64,000 nucleotides of DNA from an uncultured Lachnospiraceae bacterium (GCA_910586205.1 CAJUGD010000019.1:6418-70417), one strand, 5' to 3'. Shown: positions 40,826-49,881, counted from the first letter of the stretch. Program-made: numbers and translations. The notes: generated by a model from the letters alone, not told the origin.

Positions 40826-40866
40826 GTGTTAAATTGTCAGAATCCTGGCAGCTTTTCGTTTAACAC
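40826..40866 (+). other. Leader hairpin before livH
   Basis: GTGTTAAA (40826-40833) and TTTAACAC (40859-40866) close a long stem with an inner TGTCAG / CTGGCA helix (one wobble pair). It ends just before the AAGGGGTAGG ribosome site, so it could affect mRNA stability or translation. Confidence 0.5.
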
Positions 40867-40896
40867 AAAAAGAAAAAGGAAAAGGGGTAGGATTTC

Positions 40897-41778
40897 ATGA
40901 GTTTTCTGTCATATTTAATCAATGGAATCAGCCTGGGCAGTATTTACGCTATCATTGCACTTGGATACACAATGGTGTATGGGATTGCCAGGATGCTGAA
41001 TTTTGCCCACGGGGACATTATTATGGTAGGGGGATTTGCCATATTTACCATTGTCAGCACTATGGGACTTCCTCCGCTTCTGGGCATCCTTGTGGCTGTG
41101 GCTGTGTGCACGGTTTTAGGAGTAACCATTGAGCGGGTGGCTTACCGTCCCTTAAGAGGGGCATCCTCTCTGGCGGTTTTGATCACAGCCATTGGCGTCA
41201 GCTATCTTCTGCAGAATATAGCGCTCCTGATTTTCGGCTCCAATGCCCGTCAGTTTACTTCTGTGGTAACACTGCCCAACTTAAAGCTGGCGGACGGCGC
41301 TCTGACCATTTCCAGCGTTACCATTGTGACGATTGTTTCCTGTATCCTGATTATGATTGGCCTGACTTCTTTTATCAACAAAACCAAGGTGGGACAGGCC
41401 ATGCTTGCCGTGTCTGAGGACAATGGGGCAGCTACGCTTATGGGAATTGATGTAAACCGGACCATTGCCATTACTTTTGCCATTGGTTCTGCTTTAGCGG
41501 CTGTGGCAGGGGCGCTTTTGTGCTCTACCTATCCGTCTTTAACCCCTTACACCGGATCCATGCCGGGTATCAAGGCGTTTGTGGCAGCAGTGTTCGGCGG
41601 AATCGGCTCCATTCCCGGGGCATTGATCGGCGGCGTGCTTTTGGGTGTGATTGAGAATCTGTCCAAAGCATATATTTCGTCTCAGCTTTCGGACACCATT
41701 GTGTTTTCGGTGCTGATCCTTGTGCTGCTGATCCGGCCTACAGGGATTCTTGGCAGAAAGATCAATGAGAAAGTGTAG
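40897..41778 (+). CDS. livH: Branched-chain amino acid ABC transporter permease LivH
   Basis: A 293-aa inner-membrane permease with eight or so hydrophobic segments. The start LINGISLGSIYAIIALGYTMVYGIARMLNFAHGD is the LivH signature, and the coupling loop for the ATPase lies near TKVGQAMLAVSED. It forms the channel with LivM. AAGGGGTAGG precedes ATG 40897. The next gene starts nine bases after its stop. Confidence 0.93.
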   Translation: MSFLSYLINGISLGSIYAIIALGYTMVYGIARMLNFAHGDIIMVGGFAIFTIVSTMGLPPLLGILVAVAVCTVLGVTIERVAYRPLRGASSLAVLITAIGVSYLLQNIALLIFGSNARQFTSVVTLPNLKLADGALTISSVTIVTIVSCILIMIGLTSFINKTKVGQAMLAVSEDNGAATLMGIDVNRTIAITFAIGSALAAVAGALLCSTYPSLTPYTGSMPGIKAFVAAVFGGIGSIPGALIGGVLLGVIENLSKAYISSQLSDTIVFSVLILVLLIRPTGILGRKINEKV

Positions 41779-41787
41779 GTGGTCCTG

Positions 41788-42855
41788 ATGAACAAAAAGA
41801 AAGTACGGATGCAGAACGGCATCACATATGGGATCGTTGTGGGATGCTGGATTCTGGTGCAGATCATGGATAAAACAGGCCATATGACCAGCTTGTTAAA
41901 AGGAATCCTGGTACCTTTGTGCATGTATTCCATTCTGGCTATCTCCTTAAATCTTACAGTAGGGATTTTGGGAGAGCTGAGCCTGGGCCATGCAGGATTT
42001 ATGTGTGTAGGTGCGTTTTCCGGGGCATTTTTTACAAAATGCATGGAAAATATCCTGCCCAATCTGCAGGTGCGTTTTTTTCTGGCAATCGTAATCGGCG
42101 CAGCCATGGCCGGAGTGTGCGGGATTCTTATCGGGATCCCGGTGCTGCGGCTGAAAGGGGATTATCTTGCTATTGTGACCCTGGCCTTTGGGGAGATTAT
42201 TAAGAATCTGATTAATGTAATGTACATTGGACTGGATCAGAACGGATTTCATTTTTCCATCAAAGATACCATGTCTTTAGGGATGGATGAGACCGGGGTG
42301 GTGATTATCAAGGGGGCACAGGGCATCACAGGCACGCCCAAAGCCGCTACCTTTTTGATTGCAGTGGCGCTTCTTCTGATTACCTTGTTTATTGTGCTGA
42401 ACCTGATCCATTCCAGGACCGGAAGGGCCATTATGTCCATCCGTGACAACCGGATTGCGGCAGAGTCCATTGGAATCAATATTACCAAGTATAAGCTGAT
42501 GGCATTTGCCATCTCTGCGGCTTTGGCCGGAGTGGCCGGGGTATTGTATGCCCACAATCTGTCAACCTTGGCAGCCACACCCAAAAATTTCGGCTACAAT
42601 ATGTCCATTATGATTCTTGTGTTTGTGGTTTTGGGAGGACTGGGAAATATCCGGGGTTCCATGATTGCCGCGGTGGTTCTTACCCTGCTTCCGGAGCTTC
42701 TGCGCGGGTTAAATGATTACCGGATGCTGATCTATGCGGTTGTGCTGATTGTGATGATGCTGTTTAACTCCAGCCCCAAGGCCATTGAGCTTCGTTCCGT
42801 GCTGATGGAGCGGTTTAAAAAGGGAAAAGAACCGGCTGCAAAGGAGGAAGCGTAG
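41788..42855 (+). CDS. livM: Branched-chain amino acid ABC transporter permease LivM
   Basis: A 355-aa permease with about ten membrane segments; LGELSLGHAGFMCVGAF near residue 65 and GRAIMSIRDNRIAAESIGIN near 215 are typical of LivM, the latter being the ATPase-contact loop. ATG 41788 has AGGTGG five bases upstream; GTG 41779 is a less likely start. It pairs with LivH to form the transmembrane pore. Confidence 0.92.
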   Translation: MNKKKVRMQNGITYGIVVGCWILVQIMDKTGHMTSLLKGILVPLCMYSILAISLNLTVGILGELSLGHAGFMCVGAFSGAFFTKCMENILPNLQVRFFLAIVIGAAMAGVCGILIGIPVLRLKGDYLAIVTLAFGEIIKNLINVMYIGLDQNGFHFSIKDTMSLGMDETGVVIIKGAQGITGTPKAATFLIAVALLLITLFIVLNLIHSRTGRAIMSIRDNRIAAESIGINITKYKLMAFAISAALAGVAGVLYAHNLSTLAATPKNFGYNMSIMILVFVVLGGLGNIRGSMIAAVVLTLLPELLRGLNDYRMLIYAVVLIVMMLFNSSPKAIELRSVLMERFKKGKEPAAKEEA

Positions 42856-42856
42856 T

Positions 42857-43615
42857 ATGGCAATGTTGGAAGTGAAAAACCTAAGCATTTCATTCGGCGG
42901 ATTAAAGGCAGTGGATGATTTCAGTGTGACCATAGAAAAAGGGCAGCTTTATGGACTGATCGGCCCTAACGGCGCCGGAAAGACTACTATATTTAATTTG
43001 CTGACAGGGGTGTACCGTCCGGATACGGGAACCATTCTTCTGGACGGGAGAAACATTACCGGAAAAAAGACGATTGAAATCAACCAGGAAGGCATTGCCA
43101 GAACCTTTCAGAATATCCGTCTGTTTAAGGAGCTGAGCGTGCTGGACAACGTAAAGGCGGGCCTTCACAATCACTATAAATATTCCACAATAGAGGGGAT
43201 CTTCCGGCTGCCTCGGTTTTATAAGGTGGAAAAGCAGATGGATGAGCGGGCATTGGAGCTTTTAAAGGTATTTGATTTAGATAAGGAAGCAGACTATAAG
43301 GCTTCCAACCTGCCTTATGGAAAACAGAGAAAGTTAGAGATTGCCAGGGCCTTGGCCACAGAACCTAAGCTTTTGCTTTTAGATGAACCGGCGGCAGGCA
43401 TGAATCCCAATGAGACGGCTGAGTTGATGGAGACAATCCGTTTTGTGCGTGATAATTTTGATATGACAGTTCTTTTGATTGAGCATGACATGAAGCTGGT
43501 TTCCGGAATCTGTGAACAACTGACTGTTCTGAATTTCGGACAGGTGCTGACCCATGGCGAGACAACAGAGGTGCTCAATGACAAGCGGGTTATCACGGCT
43601 TATCTTGGAGAGTAG
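42857..43615 (+). CDS. livG: Branched-chain amino acid ABC transporter ATPase LivG
   Basis: A 252-aa ABC ATPase. Walker A GPNGAGKTT lies near 36-44, the signature region is degenerate (SNLPYGKQRKLEIARALA, typical of LivG), and Walker B LLLLDEPAAGMNP follows near 175. It energises the LivHM channel from the cytoplasmic side. It starts one base after the livM stop. Confidence 0.95.
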   Translation: MAMLEVKNLSISFGGLKAVDDFSVTIEKGQLYGLIGPNGAGKTTIFNLLTGVYRPDTGTILLDGRNITGKKTIEINQEGIARTFQNIRLFKELSVLDNVKAGLHNHYKYSTIEGIFRLPRFYKVEKQMDERALELLKVFDLDKEADYKASNLPYGKQRKLEIARALATEPKLLLLDEPAAGMNPNETAELMETIRFVRDNFDMTVLLIEHDMKLVSGICEQLTVLNFGQVLTHGETTEVLNDKRVITAYLGE

Positions 43616-43629
43616 GAGGAGAGACAAAC

Positions 43630-44340
43630 ATGGCAATACTGGAAGTAAAGGAGCTGGAAGTCTTCTATGGCGTGATCCAGGCCATTAAAGGAATCTCCTT
43701 TGAAGTGAATCCAGGCGAGATTATTGCATTAATCGGAGCCAATGGGGCAGGAAAGACTACCACGCTGCAGACCATTACCGGACTGATTCCTTCCAAGTCA
43801 GGACATATTGTGTATGATGGGAAGGATATTACCAGGATGCCGGGACATAAGCTGGTATCCATGGGCATGGCTCATGTGCCGGAAGGACGAAGGGTTTTTG
43901 CCCAGCTTACGGTGCTGCAGAATTTAAAGCTGGGAGCTTATACCAGAAAAGATAAAGCAGAGATCGAAGAAACTTTAAAGGTGATTTACAGCCGCTTTCC
44001 CCGGCTTGAGGAGAGGAAAAACCAGATGGCAGGAACCCTCTCAGGAGGAGAGCAGCAGATGCTGGCCATGGGGCGGGCTCTTATGTCCCATCCAAAGCTG
44101 ATTGTGATGGATGAGCCTTCCATGGGGCTGTCACCTATTTATGTTAATGAGATTTTTGATATTATCCAGAAGATCAATGGGGATGGAACCACCGTGCTTT
44201 TGGTGGAACAGAATGCAAAAAAGGCTCTTTCCATTGCTCATCGGGCTTATGTGCTGGAGACCGGAAAGATCGTGCTGAGCGGAGATGCCGGAGAGTTGAT
44301 GAATGATGATTCGGTGAAAAAGGCTTATTTGAGCGAGTGA
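43630..44340 (+). CDS. livF: Branched-chain amino acid ABC transporter ATPase LivF
   Basis: A 236-aa ABC ATPase with Walker A GANGAGKTTTLQ near 36, signature LSGGEQQMLAMGRALM near 137 and Walker B LIVMDEPSMGLSP near 157. It forms the heterodimer with LivG. It starts 14 bases after livG behind AGGAGGAGAG and ends the operon before two hairpins. Confidence 0.95.
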   Translation: MAILEVKELEVFYGVIQAIKGISFEVNPGEIIALIGANGAGKTTTLQTITGLIPSKSGHIVYDGKDITRMPGHKLVSMGMAHVPEGRRVFAQLTVLQNLKLGAYTRKDKAEIEETLKVIYSRFPRLEERKNQMAGTLSGGEQQMLAMGRALMSHPKLIVMDEPSMGLSPIYVNEIFDIIQKINGDGTTVLLVEQNAKKALSIAHRAYVLETGKIVLSGDAGELMNDDSVKKAYLSE

Positions 44341-44364
44341 GAGAGATTATCAGAAACAAAAAAT

Positions 44365-44418
44365 AAAGTATTCAGAAAATACTTTCATTTCAAGGGAAAA
44401 GTCCTAGACTTTTCCCTT
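44365..44418 (+). terminator. Two hairpins after livF
   Basis: AAAGTATT / AATACTTT (44365-44385) with CATTTC after it, then a 12-base perfect stem AAGGGAAAAGTC / GACTTTTCCCTT (44392-44418) with a three-base loop. The second also overlaps a weak TAGACT-18-TAAGAT promoter possibility for pfp. Confidence 0.65.
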
Positions 44419-44501
44419 ATTACTGTGGTAAGATAGGGATATAGCAAAGCAAGGTATCAGAACAAATTTTATTTTAATAATTCTTAAGGAGGTTTTTTGC
44501 T

Positions 44502-45755
44502 ATGAAAGGAAATGTGATTGTCGGACAGTCCGGAGGTCCCACGGCGGTGATTAATTCCAGCTTAGCGGGAGTGTACCGTACCGCCATCGACCGGGGGGCC
44601 AAGAAGGTTTATGGAATGAGATTCGGGATTCAGGGTCTTTTAGATGAGCAGTATGTAGATCTGTCAAAGCACATCAAAAATGATCTGGATGTGGAGATTT
44701 TAAAGCGCACCCCGTCTGCATTTTTGGGAACCTGCCGTTATAAGCTGCCTGATATTCATGAGAACCAGGAGATTTATAAGAAGATCTTTGAGATTCTGGA
44801 CAAGCTGAATATTGAGTGCTTTATTTACATTGGCGGCAATGATTCTATGGATACCATTAAGAAGCTTTCAGACTATGCCATTTTGATGGGTAAGGGTCAG
44901 AAGTTTGTGGGAGTGCCCAAAACCATTGACAATGATCTGGCTCTGACGGACCATACGCCTGGATACGGAAGCGCAGCCAAGTATATCGCTACATCCACTA
45001 AGGAAGTTATCCGGGACGGCTTAGGCTTTTCCTATCAAAAGAAGCTGGTGACGATTATTGAGATCATGGGACGGAATGCAGGGTGGCTTACCGGTGCGTC
45101 GGCTTTGTCACGGGGCGAGGACTGCGATGGCCCGGATTTGATCTATCTGCCGGAGGTTCCTTTTGAGATCGACCGGTTTGTGGAAAAGGTGCGGAAGCTG
45201 CTGGAGAAAAAGGATGTGATTGTGGTTGCCATTTCAGAGGGAATCCGGAATTCAGAGGGCAGGTATATCAGTGAGATGTCTGCTGCCACAGACTACGTGG
45301 ATGCTTTTGGACACAAGCAGCTTACGGGTTCTGCCAGCTATCTGGCCAATGTGATCAATCAGCAGATCGGCTGTAAGTCCAGAGCCGTAGAGTTCAGTAC
45401 CCTTCAGAGAAGCGCAGCCCATCTGGCTTCCCGGGTAGATGTAAATGAAGCATTTATGGTAGGCGGCGCTGCGGTCAAAGCTGCCGACGAGGGCGACACC
45501 GGCAGAATGGTAGTCATTGACCGGGTATCTGATGATCCGTATCAGAGCGCAACCGGAATTTATGATGTGCATAAGATTGCAAACGGAGAGAAGCTGGTTC
45601 CGAGAGATTGGATTACGAAAGACGGAACTTATGTGACGGAGGAATTTATTGATTACGTGCGTCCGCTGATCCAAGGCGATTATCCTTGTGTCATGGTCGG
45701 CGGTATTCCGCGTCATCTCTATATGTCTTCCGGCCGAGGGAAGAAAGGGGAATAA
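44502..45755 (+). CDS. pfp: Pyrophosphate-dependent phosphofructokinase
   Basis: A 417-aa enzyme converting fructose-6-phosphate to fructose-1,6-bisphosphate, reversibly, with PPi. The start IVGQSGGPTAVINSSLAGVY, the GGNDSMDTI motif near 108-116 and PKTIDND near 141-147, in which Lys replaces the Gly of ATP enzymes, indicate PPi use. It fits a fermentative clostridial glycolysis and works with the fructokinase product. AAGGAGG precedes ATG 44502. Nucleotide use by the Asn of GGND is not settled by sequence alone. Confidence 0.9.
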   Translation: MKGNVIVGQSGGPTAVINSSLAGVYRTAIDRGAKKVYGMRFGIQGLLDEQYVDLSKHIKNDLDVEILKRTPSAFLGTCRYKLPDIHENQEIYKKIFEILDKLNIECFIYIGGNDSMDTIKKLSDYAILMGKGQKFVGVPKTIDNDLALTDHTPGYGSAAKYIATSTKEVIRDGLGFSYQKKLVTIIEIMGRNAGWLTGASALSRGEDCDGPDLIYLPEVPFEIDRFVEKVRKLLEKKDVIVVAISEGIRNSEGRYISEMSAATDYVDAFGHKQLTGSASYLANVINQQIGCKSRAVEFSTLQRSAAHLASRVDVNEAFMVGGAAVKAADEGDTGRMVVIDRVSDDPYQSATGIYDVHKIANGEKLVPRDWITKDGTYVTEEFIDYVRPLIQGDYPCVMVGGIPRHLYMSSGRGKKGE

Positions 45756-45759
45756 ACTT

Positions 45760-46194
45760 ATGCTGTCAAAGGCAATTGGAATCGCTACGAATGCTTTTCA
45801 GGGCGTCATAGACGCCAAAGGGAATCCCTATATCGACCATGCCATGCGTGTCATGAGCAAGATGGACACGGAGGAGGAGAAGATCATAGCGGTGCTTCAT
45901 GACGTGGTGGAGGATACGGAGATGACCCTGCACGAGCTGCAGGAGGCAGGTTTCTCCCGGACCGTCCTGGATACAATTGGCATGCTGACAAAGAAACCCG
46001 ATATGAAGTATTTTGATTACATTGAGGATATTCATTCCAGCGAGCTGGCATCCAAAATAAAGATTGCAGAGATTGAGGACAACCAGGACATTATGCGTGT
46101 CCGCAAGATGTCGTTCCAGACCTATACAACAGCGGAACGGGTAAAAAAGACCCTTGCGATCTTAAAGGATGAGGGAAGCAGCGGGAAGTTTTAA
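45760..46194 (+). CDS. Small HD-domain hydrolase (RelA/SpoT-HD-like)
   Basis: A 144-aa single-domain protein. AFQGVIDAKGNPYIDHAMRVM, AVLHDVVEDTEMT near residue 47 and IKIAEIEDNQD match the HD hydrolase half of RelA/SpoT, the part that degrades (p)ppGpp, but no synthetase domain follows. It might be a small alarmone hydrolase or act on another nucleotide. ATG 45760 follows GAAAGGGG; the longer frame from 45688 overlaps pfp. It lies between pfp and spoIVA in the same direction. Confidence 0.75.
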   Translation: MLSKAIGIATNAFQGVIDAKGNPYIDHAMRVMSKMDTEEEKIIAVLHDVVEDTEMTLHELQEAGFSRTVLDTIGMLTKKPDMKYFDYIEDIHSSELASKIKIAEIEDNQDIMRVRKMSFQTYTTAERVKKTLAILKDEGSSGKF

Positions 46195-46242
46195 AGAACA
46201 GGTGATAAAATGCTGTCCCCCGGCATATGCTTATAGCAGTAA

Positions 46243-46295
46243 AGTATTGCCGGAGATACCTGGATTTCAGTGATTTTGTGCTGTCCGGCAATACT
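46243..46295. repeat. 12-bp inverted repeat before spoIVA
   Basis: AGTATTGCCGGA (46243-46254) and TCCGGCAATACT (46284-46295) are perfect arms 29 bases apart. They end 25 bases before the spoIVA start, a position suited to a leader hairpin or a regulator site. I find no clear sporulation-sigma promoter. Confidence 0.6.
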
Positions 46296-46319
46296 CCAGC
46301 ATAGCAAGGGGGCATCTTC

Positions 46320-47795
46320 ATGGAAAGTTATAACGTATACAAGGATATTAAGGCCCGGACAGGAGGAGAGATCTATCTGGGAGTGGTCGGTCCGGTCCGC
46401 ACAGGAAAATCTACTTTTATCAAGCGTTTTATGGAACAGCTTGTGCTGCCGGAGATGGAAGATGAGCATCGGAAAAACCAGACCAGAGATGAACTTCCGC
46501 AAAGCGCTGCGGGCAAGACCATCATGACCACAGAGCCTAAATTCATCCCAAAGGAGGCGGCCCTGATTCAGCCAACAGAAGGGATTCAGGCAAAGGTACG
46601 TCTGATCGACTGTGTTGGCTTTATGGTGGACGGGGCAGCCGGTCATGTGGAGAATGATCGGGAACGTCTGGTAAAGACCCCCTGGTTTGAGGAGGAGATT
46701 CCCTTTACCCAGGCAGCGGAGATTGGCACCCGCAAGGTGATTAAAGACCATTCCACCATTGGAATCGTGATCACCACAGACGGTTCTTTTGGGGATCTGA
46801 AGCGGGAAGCGTACATAGGGGCAGAAAATACTGCCATCCAGGAACTAAAGGAGATCGGCAAACCATTTCTGGTTCTGCTTAATTCGGATCGGCCTTACTC
46901 TGAGGAGACGGCCCGTCTGGCACGGGAACTGGAAAAGCAGTATGATGTGACCGTTATGCCGGTAAATTGTGAACAGCTTAAAAGAGAAGACGTCCATCGG
47001 ATTCTGGAAAAGGTGCTGAAGGAATTTCCTGTGACAGAGGTGGATTTTTTCATTCCTAAATGGCTGGAGATCCTTCCTGGAAGCCACTGGCTGAAGGAGC
47101 AGGCAGTAAAGACAGCCCGTGAACTGATGGCAAAGGTAAGGCAGATGAAGGATGTGCCCGCAGATTTCGGCAGCAATGATTCGGAAGTGATCCGCTCCAT
47201 GAAGGTAGATGAGATGGATCTGTCTGACGGAAGTGTATCTGTACAGGTAGCCTTAGAGGACGGGTATTACTACCAGACTTTAAGCGACTTTGCCGGAATC
47301 CCCATTACAGACGAATATCAGCTTATGCAGAAACTTCGGGATCTTGCCTCTATGCAGACCGAGTATGACAAGGTATTAAATGCCATGAACCAGGTGCGGA
47401 TGCGCGGCTACGGCGTGGTCACTCCGGAACGCTCGGAGATTATTTTAGACGAACCCGCCGTGATCCGTCACGGCAACAAATACGGCGTTAAAATGCGTGC
47501 CGAAGCGCCTTCCATCAATTTAATCAAGGCCCACATCCAGACCGAGATAGCACCCATTGTAGGAAGCGAACAGCAGGCAGAAGATCTAATCGCCTACATG
47601 AAAGAAAACGCCCGAAAAAAAGAAGACGGCATCTGGGACACCAACATCTTCGGAAAATCCATTGAGCAGATCGTAGAAGACGGCATCCAAGCCAAAGTCA
47701 GCCAAATGACCGAAGACTGCCAAATGAAGCTGCAAGACGCCCTCCAAAAAATCATCAACGACAGCAGCGGGGGGATGATATGCATCATCATCTAG
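46320..47795 (+). CDS. spoIVA: Stage IV sporulation protein A
   Basis: A 491-aa protein that builds the base of the spore coat around the forespore in endospore formers. The N-terminal ATPase domain has Walker A GPVRTGKST at 24-32 and the LIDCVGFMVDGAAGH motif, and the C-terminal end is GGMICIII, close to the usual SpoIVA tail. The length is typical. Its expression should depend on a mother-cell sigma factor. From about base 47,400 the coding strand becomes C-rich, unlike the rest of the gene. Confidence 0.95.
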   Translation: MESYNVYKDIKARTGGEIYLGVVGPVRTGKSTFIKRFMEQLVLPEMEDEHRKNQTRDELPQSAAGKTIMTTEPKFIPKEAALIQPTEGIQAKVRLIDCVGFMVDGAAGHVENDRERLVKTPWFEEEIPFTQAAEIGTRKVIKDHSTIGIVITTDGSFGDLKREAYIGAENTAIQELKEIGKPFLVLLNSDRPYSEETARLARELEKQYDVTVMPVNCEQLKREDVHRILEKVLKEFPVTEVDFFIPKWLEILPGSHWLKEQAVKTARELMAKVRQMKDVPADFGSNDSEVIRSMKVDEMDLSDGSVSVQVALEDGYYYQTLSDFAGIPITDEYQLMQKLRDLASMQTEYDKVLNAMNQVRMRGYGVVTPERSEIILDEPAVIRHGNKYGVKMRAEAPSINLIKAHIQTEIAPIVGSEQQAEDLIAYMKENARKKEDGIWDTNIFGKSIEQIVEDGIQAKVSQMTEDCQMKLQDALQKIINDSSGGMICIII

Positions 47796-47801
47796 CAGTG
47801 C

Positions 47802-47866
47802 CAAATAAGACGGAAATATTTTTTCGTTGTGCTTGCACAAAAGAAAAAATATTTCTGGCTTATTTG
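47802..47866 (+). terminator. Large hairpin after spoIVA
   Basis: 24-base arms 47802-47825 and 47843-47866 pair with two mismatches; the arms contain AAATATTTTTTC / GAAAAAATATTT. The loop holds a further palindrome TTGTGC-TT-GCACAA (47827-47840). Its right part is the beginning of the first 134-bp repeat. Confidence 0.6.
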
Positions 47867-48220
47867 ATAGGGCGAGAGCCCGTCAGTGAGGTGAAGCGAA
47901 GTGGAACCGAACTGCACTGCGTCCCCGGAGCCAAAATGAGCAACCACAAACAAATCTTCGTTGTGCTTGCACAAAAGAAAAAATATTTCTGGCTTATTTG
48001 ATAGGGCGAGAGCCCGTCAGTGAGGTGAAGCGAAGTGGAACCGAACTGCACTGCGTCCCCGGAGCCAAAATGAGCAACCACAAACAAATCTTCGTTGTGC
48101 TTGCACAAAAGAAAAAATATTTCTGGCTTATTTGATAGGGCGAGAGCCCGTCAGTGAGGTGAAGCGAAGTGGAACCGAACTGCACTGCGTCCCCAGAGCC
48201 AAAATGAGCAACCACAAACA
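47823..48220. repeat. Three tandem 134-bp direct repeats
   Basis: Units begin at 47823, 47957 and 48091, exactly 134 bases apart, and are almost identical; in the third, CCCCGGAGCC has become CCCCAGAGCC and the last four bases are missing. Each contains TTGTGC-TT-GCACAA, GGGC-GAGA-GCCC and a long A/C/G-rich stretch with AGCGAAGTGG. The open frames on the - strand within it are products of the repeat, not genes: 134 is not a multiple of three. No gene or known element is recognised. Confidence 0.92.
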
Positions 48221-48279
48221 TACCCCCTCCCCATACCTCACCCACACCCCCATCCACAACAAAAGAGGAGGAATCTCAC

Positions 48280-49881
48280 ATGCGTATCGTATTCAGCGGC
48301 GCCGCTCACGAAGTAACCGGAAGCTGCCATTACCTGCAGGCCGGCGATACCCATCTTCTTGTTGACTGCGGCATGGAACAAGGCTTCAATATCTATGAAA
48401 ACGTAGAACCACCCGTACCCTGGTCTCAGATAGACTATGTACTTCTGACCCACGCCCACATCGACCATGCCGGAATGCTCCCTTACATTTACGCAAGGGG
48501 CTTTTCCGGTCATGTGATGGCTACCACCGCTACCTGTGACCTATGCAACATCATGTTAAAGGACAGCGCCCACATTCAGGAAATGGAGGCTGAGTGGAAA
48601 AACCGCAAGGCCCGCCGGGCCGGCGGAGCAGAAGTAAAACCCCTTTACGAGATGAACGACGCCTTAGGCGTTCTGGAGCAGTTCGTCCCCAACACCTACG
48701 GTGATATTGTTAAATTATCAGACAATGTAACCATCCGTTTCACAGATATCGGCCATCTCTTAGGCTCAGCTTCCATTGAGATCTGGCTGAAAGAAGACAA
48801 TATTGAAAAAAAGATCGTCTTTTCCGGTGACATAGGAAATAAGAACAAGCCCTTAATCCGGGATCCATCCTATACCCTGTCGGCAGATTATGCGGTGATG
48901 GAATCAACTTACGGAAACCGTCTCCACCAGAAAGGTAAGGATCACATTTCCGAGCTGGTCCGCATTGTTCAGGAAACCTTAGACCGAGGCGGCAATGTAG
49001 TGATACCGGCATTTGCCGTTGGCAGAACCCAAGAGCTTTTATACTATTTCCGTCACATAAAAAACCAGCGCCTGATCCGCGGCCATGAAAACTTTGAGGT
49101 TTATGTGGACAGTCCTTTGGCAGTGGAAGCTACCCATGTATTCAAGCAGAACCAGTTGGAATGCTATGACGAGGAGACCAGGGAGCTGGTGCGGATGGGA
49201 GTCAACCCCATATCCTTCCCGGGACTGAAGCTTTCCATCAGCAGTGAGGAATCCAAAAACATCAACTTTGATCCCAGCCCCAAGGTAATCATCTCTGCTT
49301 CCGGCATGTGTGATGCAGGCCGTATCCGCCACCACTTAAAACACAACCTGTGGAGACGGGAATGCACGGTGATCTTTGCAGGATATCAGGCAGAGGGAAC
49401 CTTAGGGAGAAGCTTAGTAGACGGAAACCGGACAGTAAAGCTGTTTGGCGAAACGATTGACGTGGAAGCCCACATTGAAACCCTTCATGATATCAGCGGC
49501 CATGCCGACCGGGACGGTCTTTTAGAGTGGGTGGAGAATTTTGAAAAAAAGCCAGATCAGATCTTCATAGTACATGGAAACGACGAAGTGTGCGATCAAT
49601 TTGCAGATCTGATTACAGAACGGACAGGCATTCCGGCAAAAGCGCCCTTCAGCGGTGCAGAGTATGATCTGGTGGCCGGTCAGTGGGTTAAGGAGACAGA
49701 AGGGGTTCACATTGTCACGAAAAGCGCTGCTGCAAAGAAAGCTAAGGGAGTCTTTGCACGGCTTCTGGCTGCCGGTGAGCGCCTGATGGCGGTGATTGCC
49801 CGAAATGAAGGCGGCACCAACAAAGATCTGGCCAAATTTGCAGATCAGATCCATTCCCTGTGCGACAAATGGGACCGGTAA
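48280..49881 (+). CDS. Beta-CASP metallo-beta-lactamase-fold RNA nuclease (YSH1/CPSF-like)
   Basis: A 533-aa protein. The MBL core shows LTHAHIDHAG near residue 57-66 (His and Asp zinc ligands), GDIGNKN near 183, then the beta-CASP part with VIPAFAVGRTQELLYY, ASGMCDAGRIRHH and GYQAEGTLGR, and the closing IHGH-like DISGHADRDGL and FIVHGND. Such proteins are RNA-processing nucleases related to CPSF-73. About 60 extra C-terminal residues are Ala/Lys-rich. The start is ATG 48280 after AAAGAGGAGG. The substrate RNA is unknown. Confidence 0.88.
   Translation: MRIVFSGAAHEVTGSCHYLQAGDTHLLVDCGMEQGFNIYENVEPPVPWSQIDYVLLTHAHIDHAGMLPYIYARGFSGHVMATTATCDLCNIMLKDSAHIQEMEAEWKNRKARRAGGAEVKPLYEMNDALGVLEQFVPNTYGDIVKLSDNVTIRFTDIGHLLGSASIEIWLKEDNIEKKIVFSGDIGNKNKPLIRDPSYTLSADYAVMESTYGNRLHQKGKDHISELVRIVQETLDRGGNVVIPAFAVGRTQELLYYFRHIKNQRLIRGHENFEVYVDSPLAVEATHVFKQNQLECYDEETRELVRMGVNPISFPGLKLSISSEESKNINFDPSPKVIISASGMCDAGRIRHHLKHNLWRRECTVIFAGYQAEGTLGRSLVDGNRTVKLFGETIDVEAHIETLHDISGHADRDGLLEWVENFEKKPDQIFIVHGNDEVCDQFADLITERTGIPAKAPFSGAEYDLVAGQWVKETEGVHIVTKSAAAKKAKGVFARLLAAGERLMAVIARNEGGTNKDLAKFADQIHSLCDKWDR

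Noticed and set aside
47823..48220. CRISPR array
   Set aside because: The units are contiguous 134-base copies with no variable spacers and no cas genes nearby.
47792..48257. Open frames on the - strand across the 134-bp repeats, giving similar peptides rich in HFGSGDAVQFGS
   Set aside because: They arise because the same sequence is repeated; the 134-base period shifts the frame each time, there is no ribosome site, and the peptides look like nothing known.
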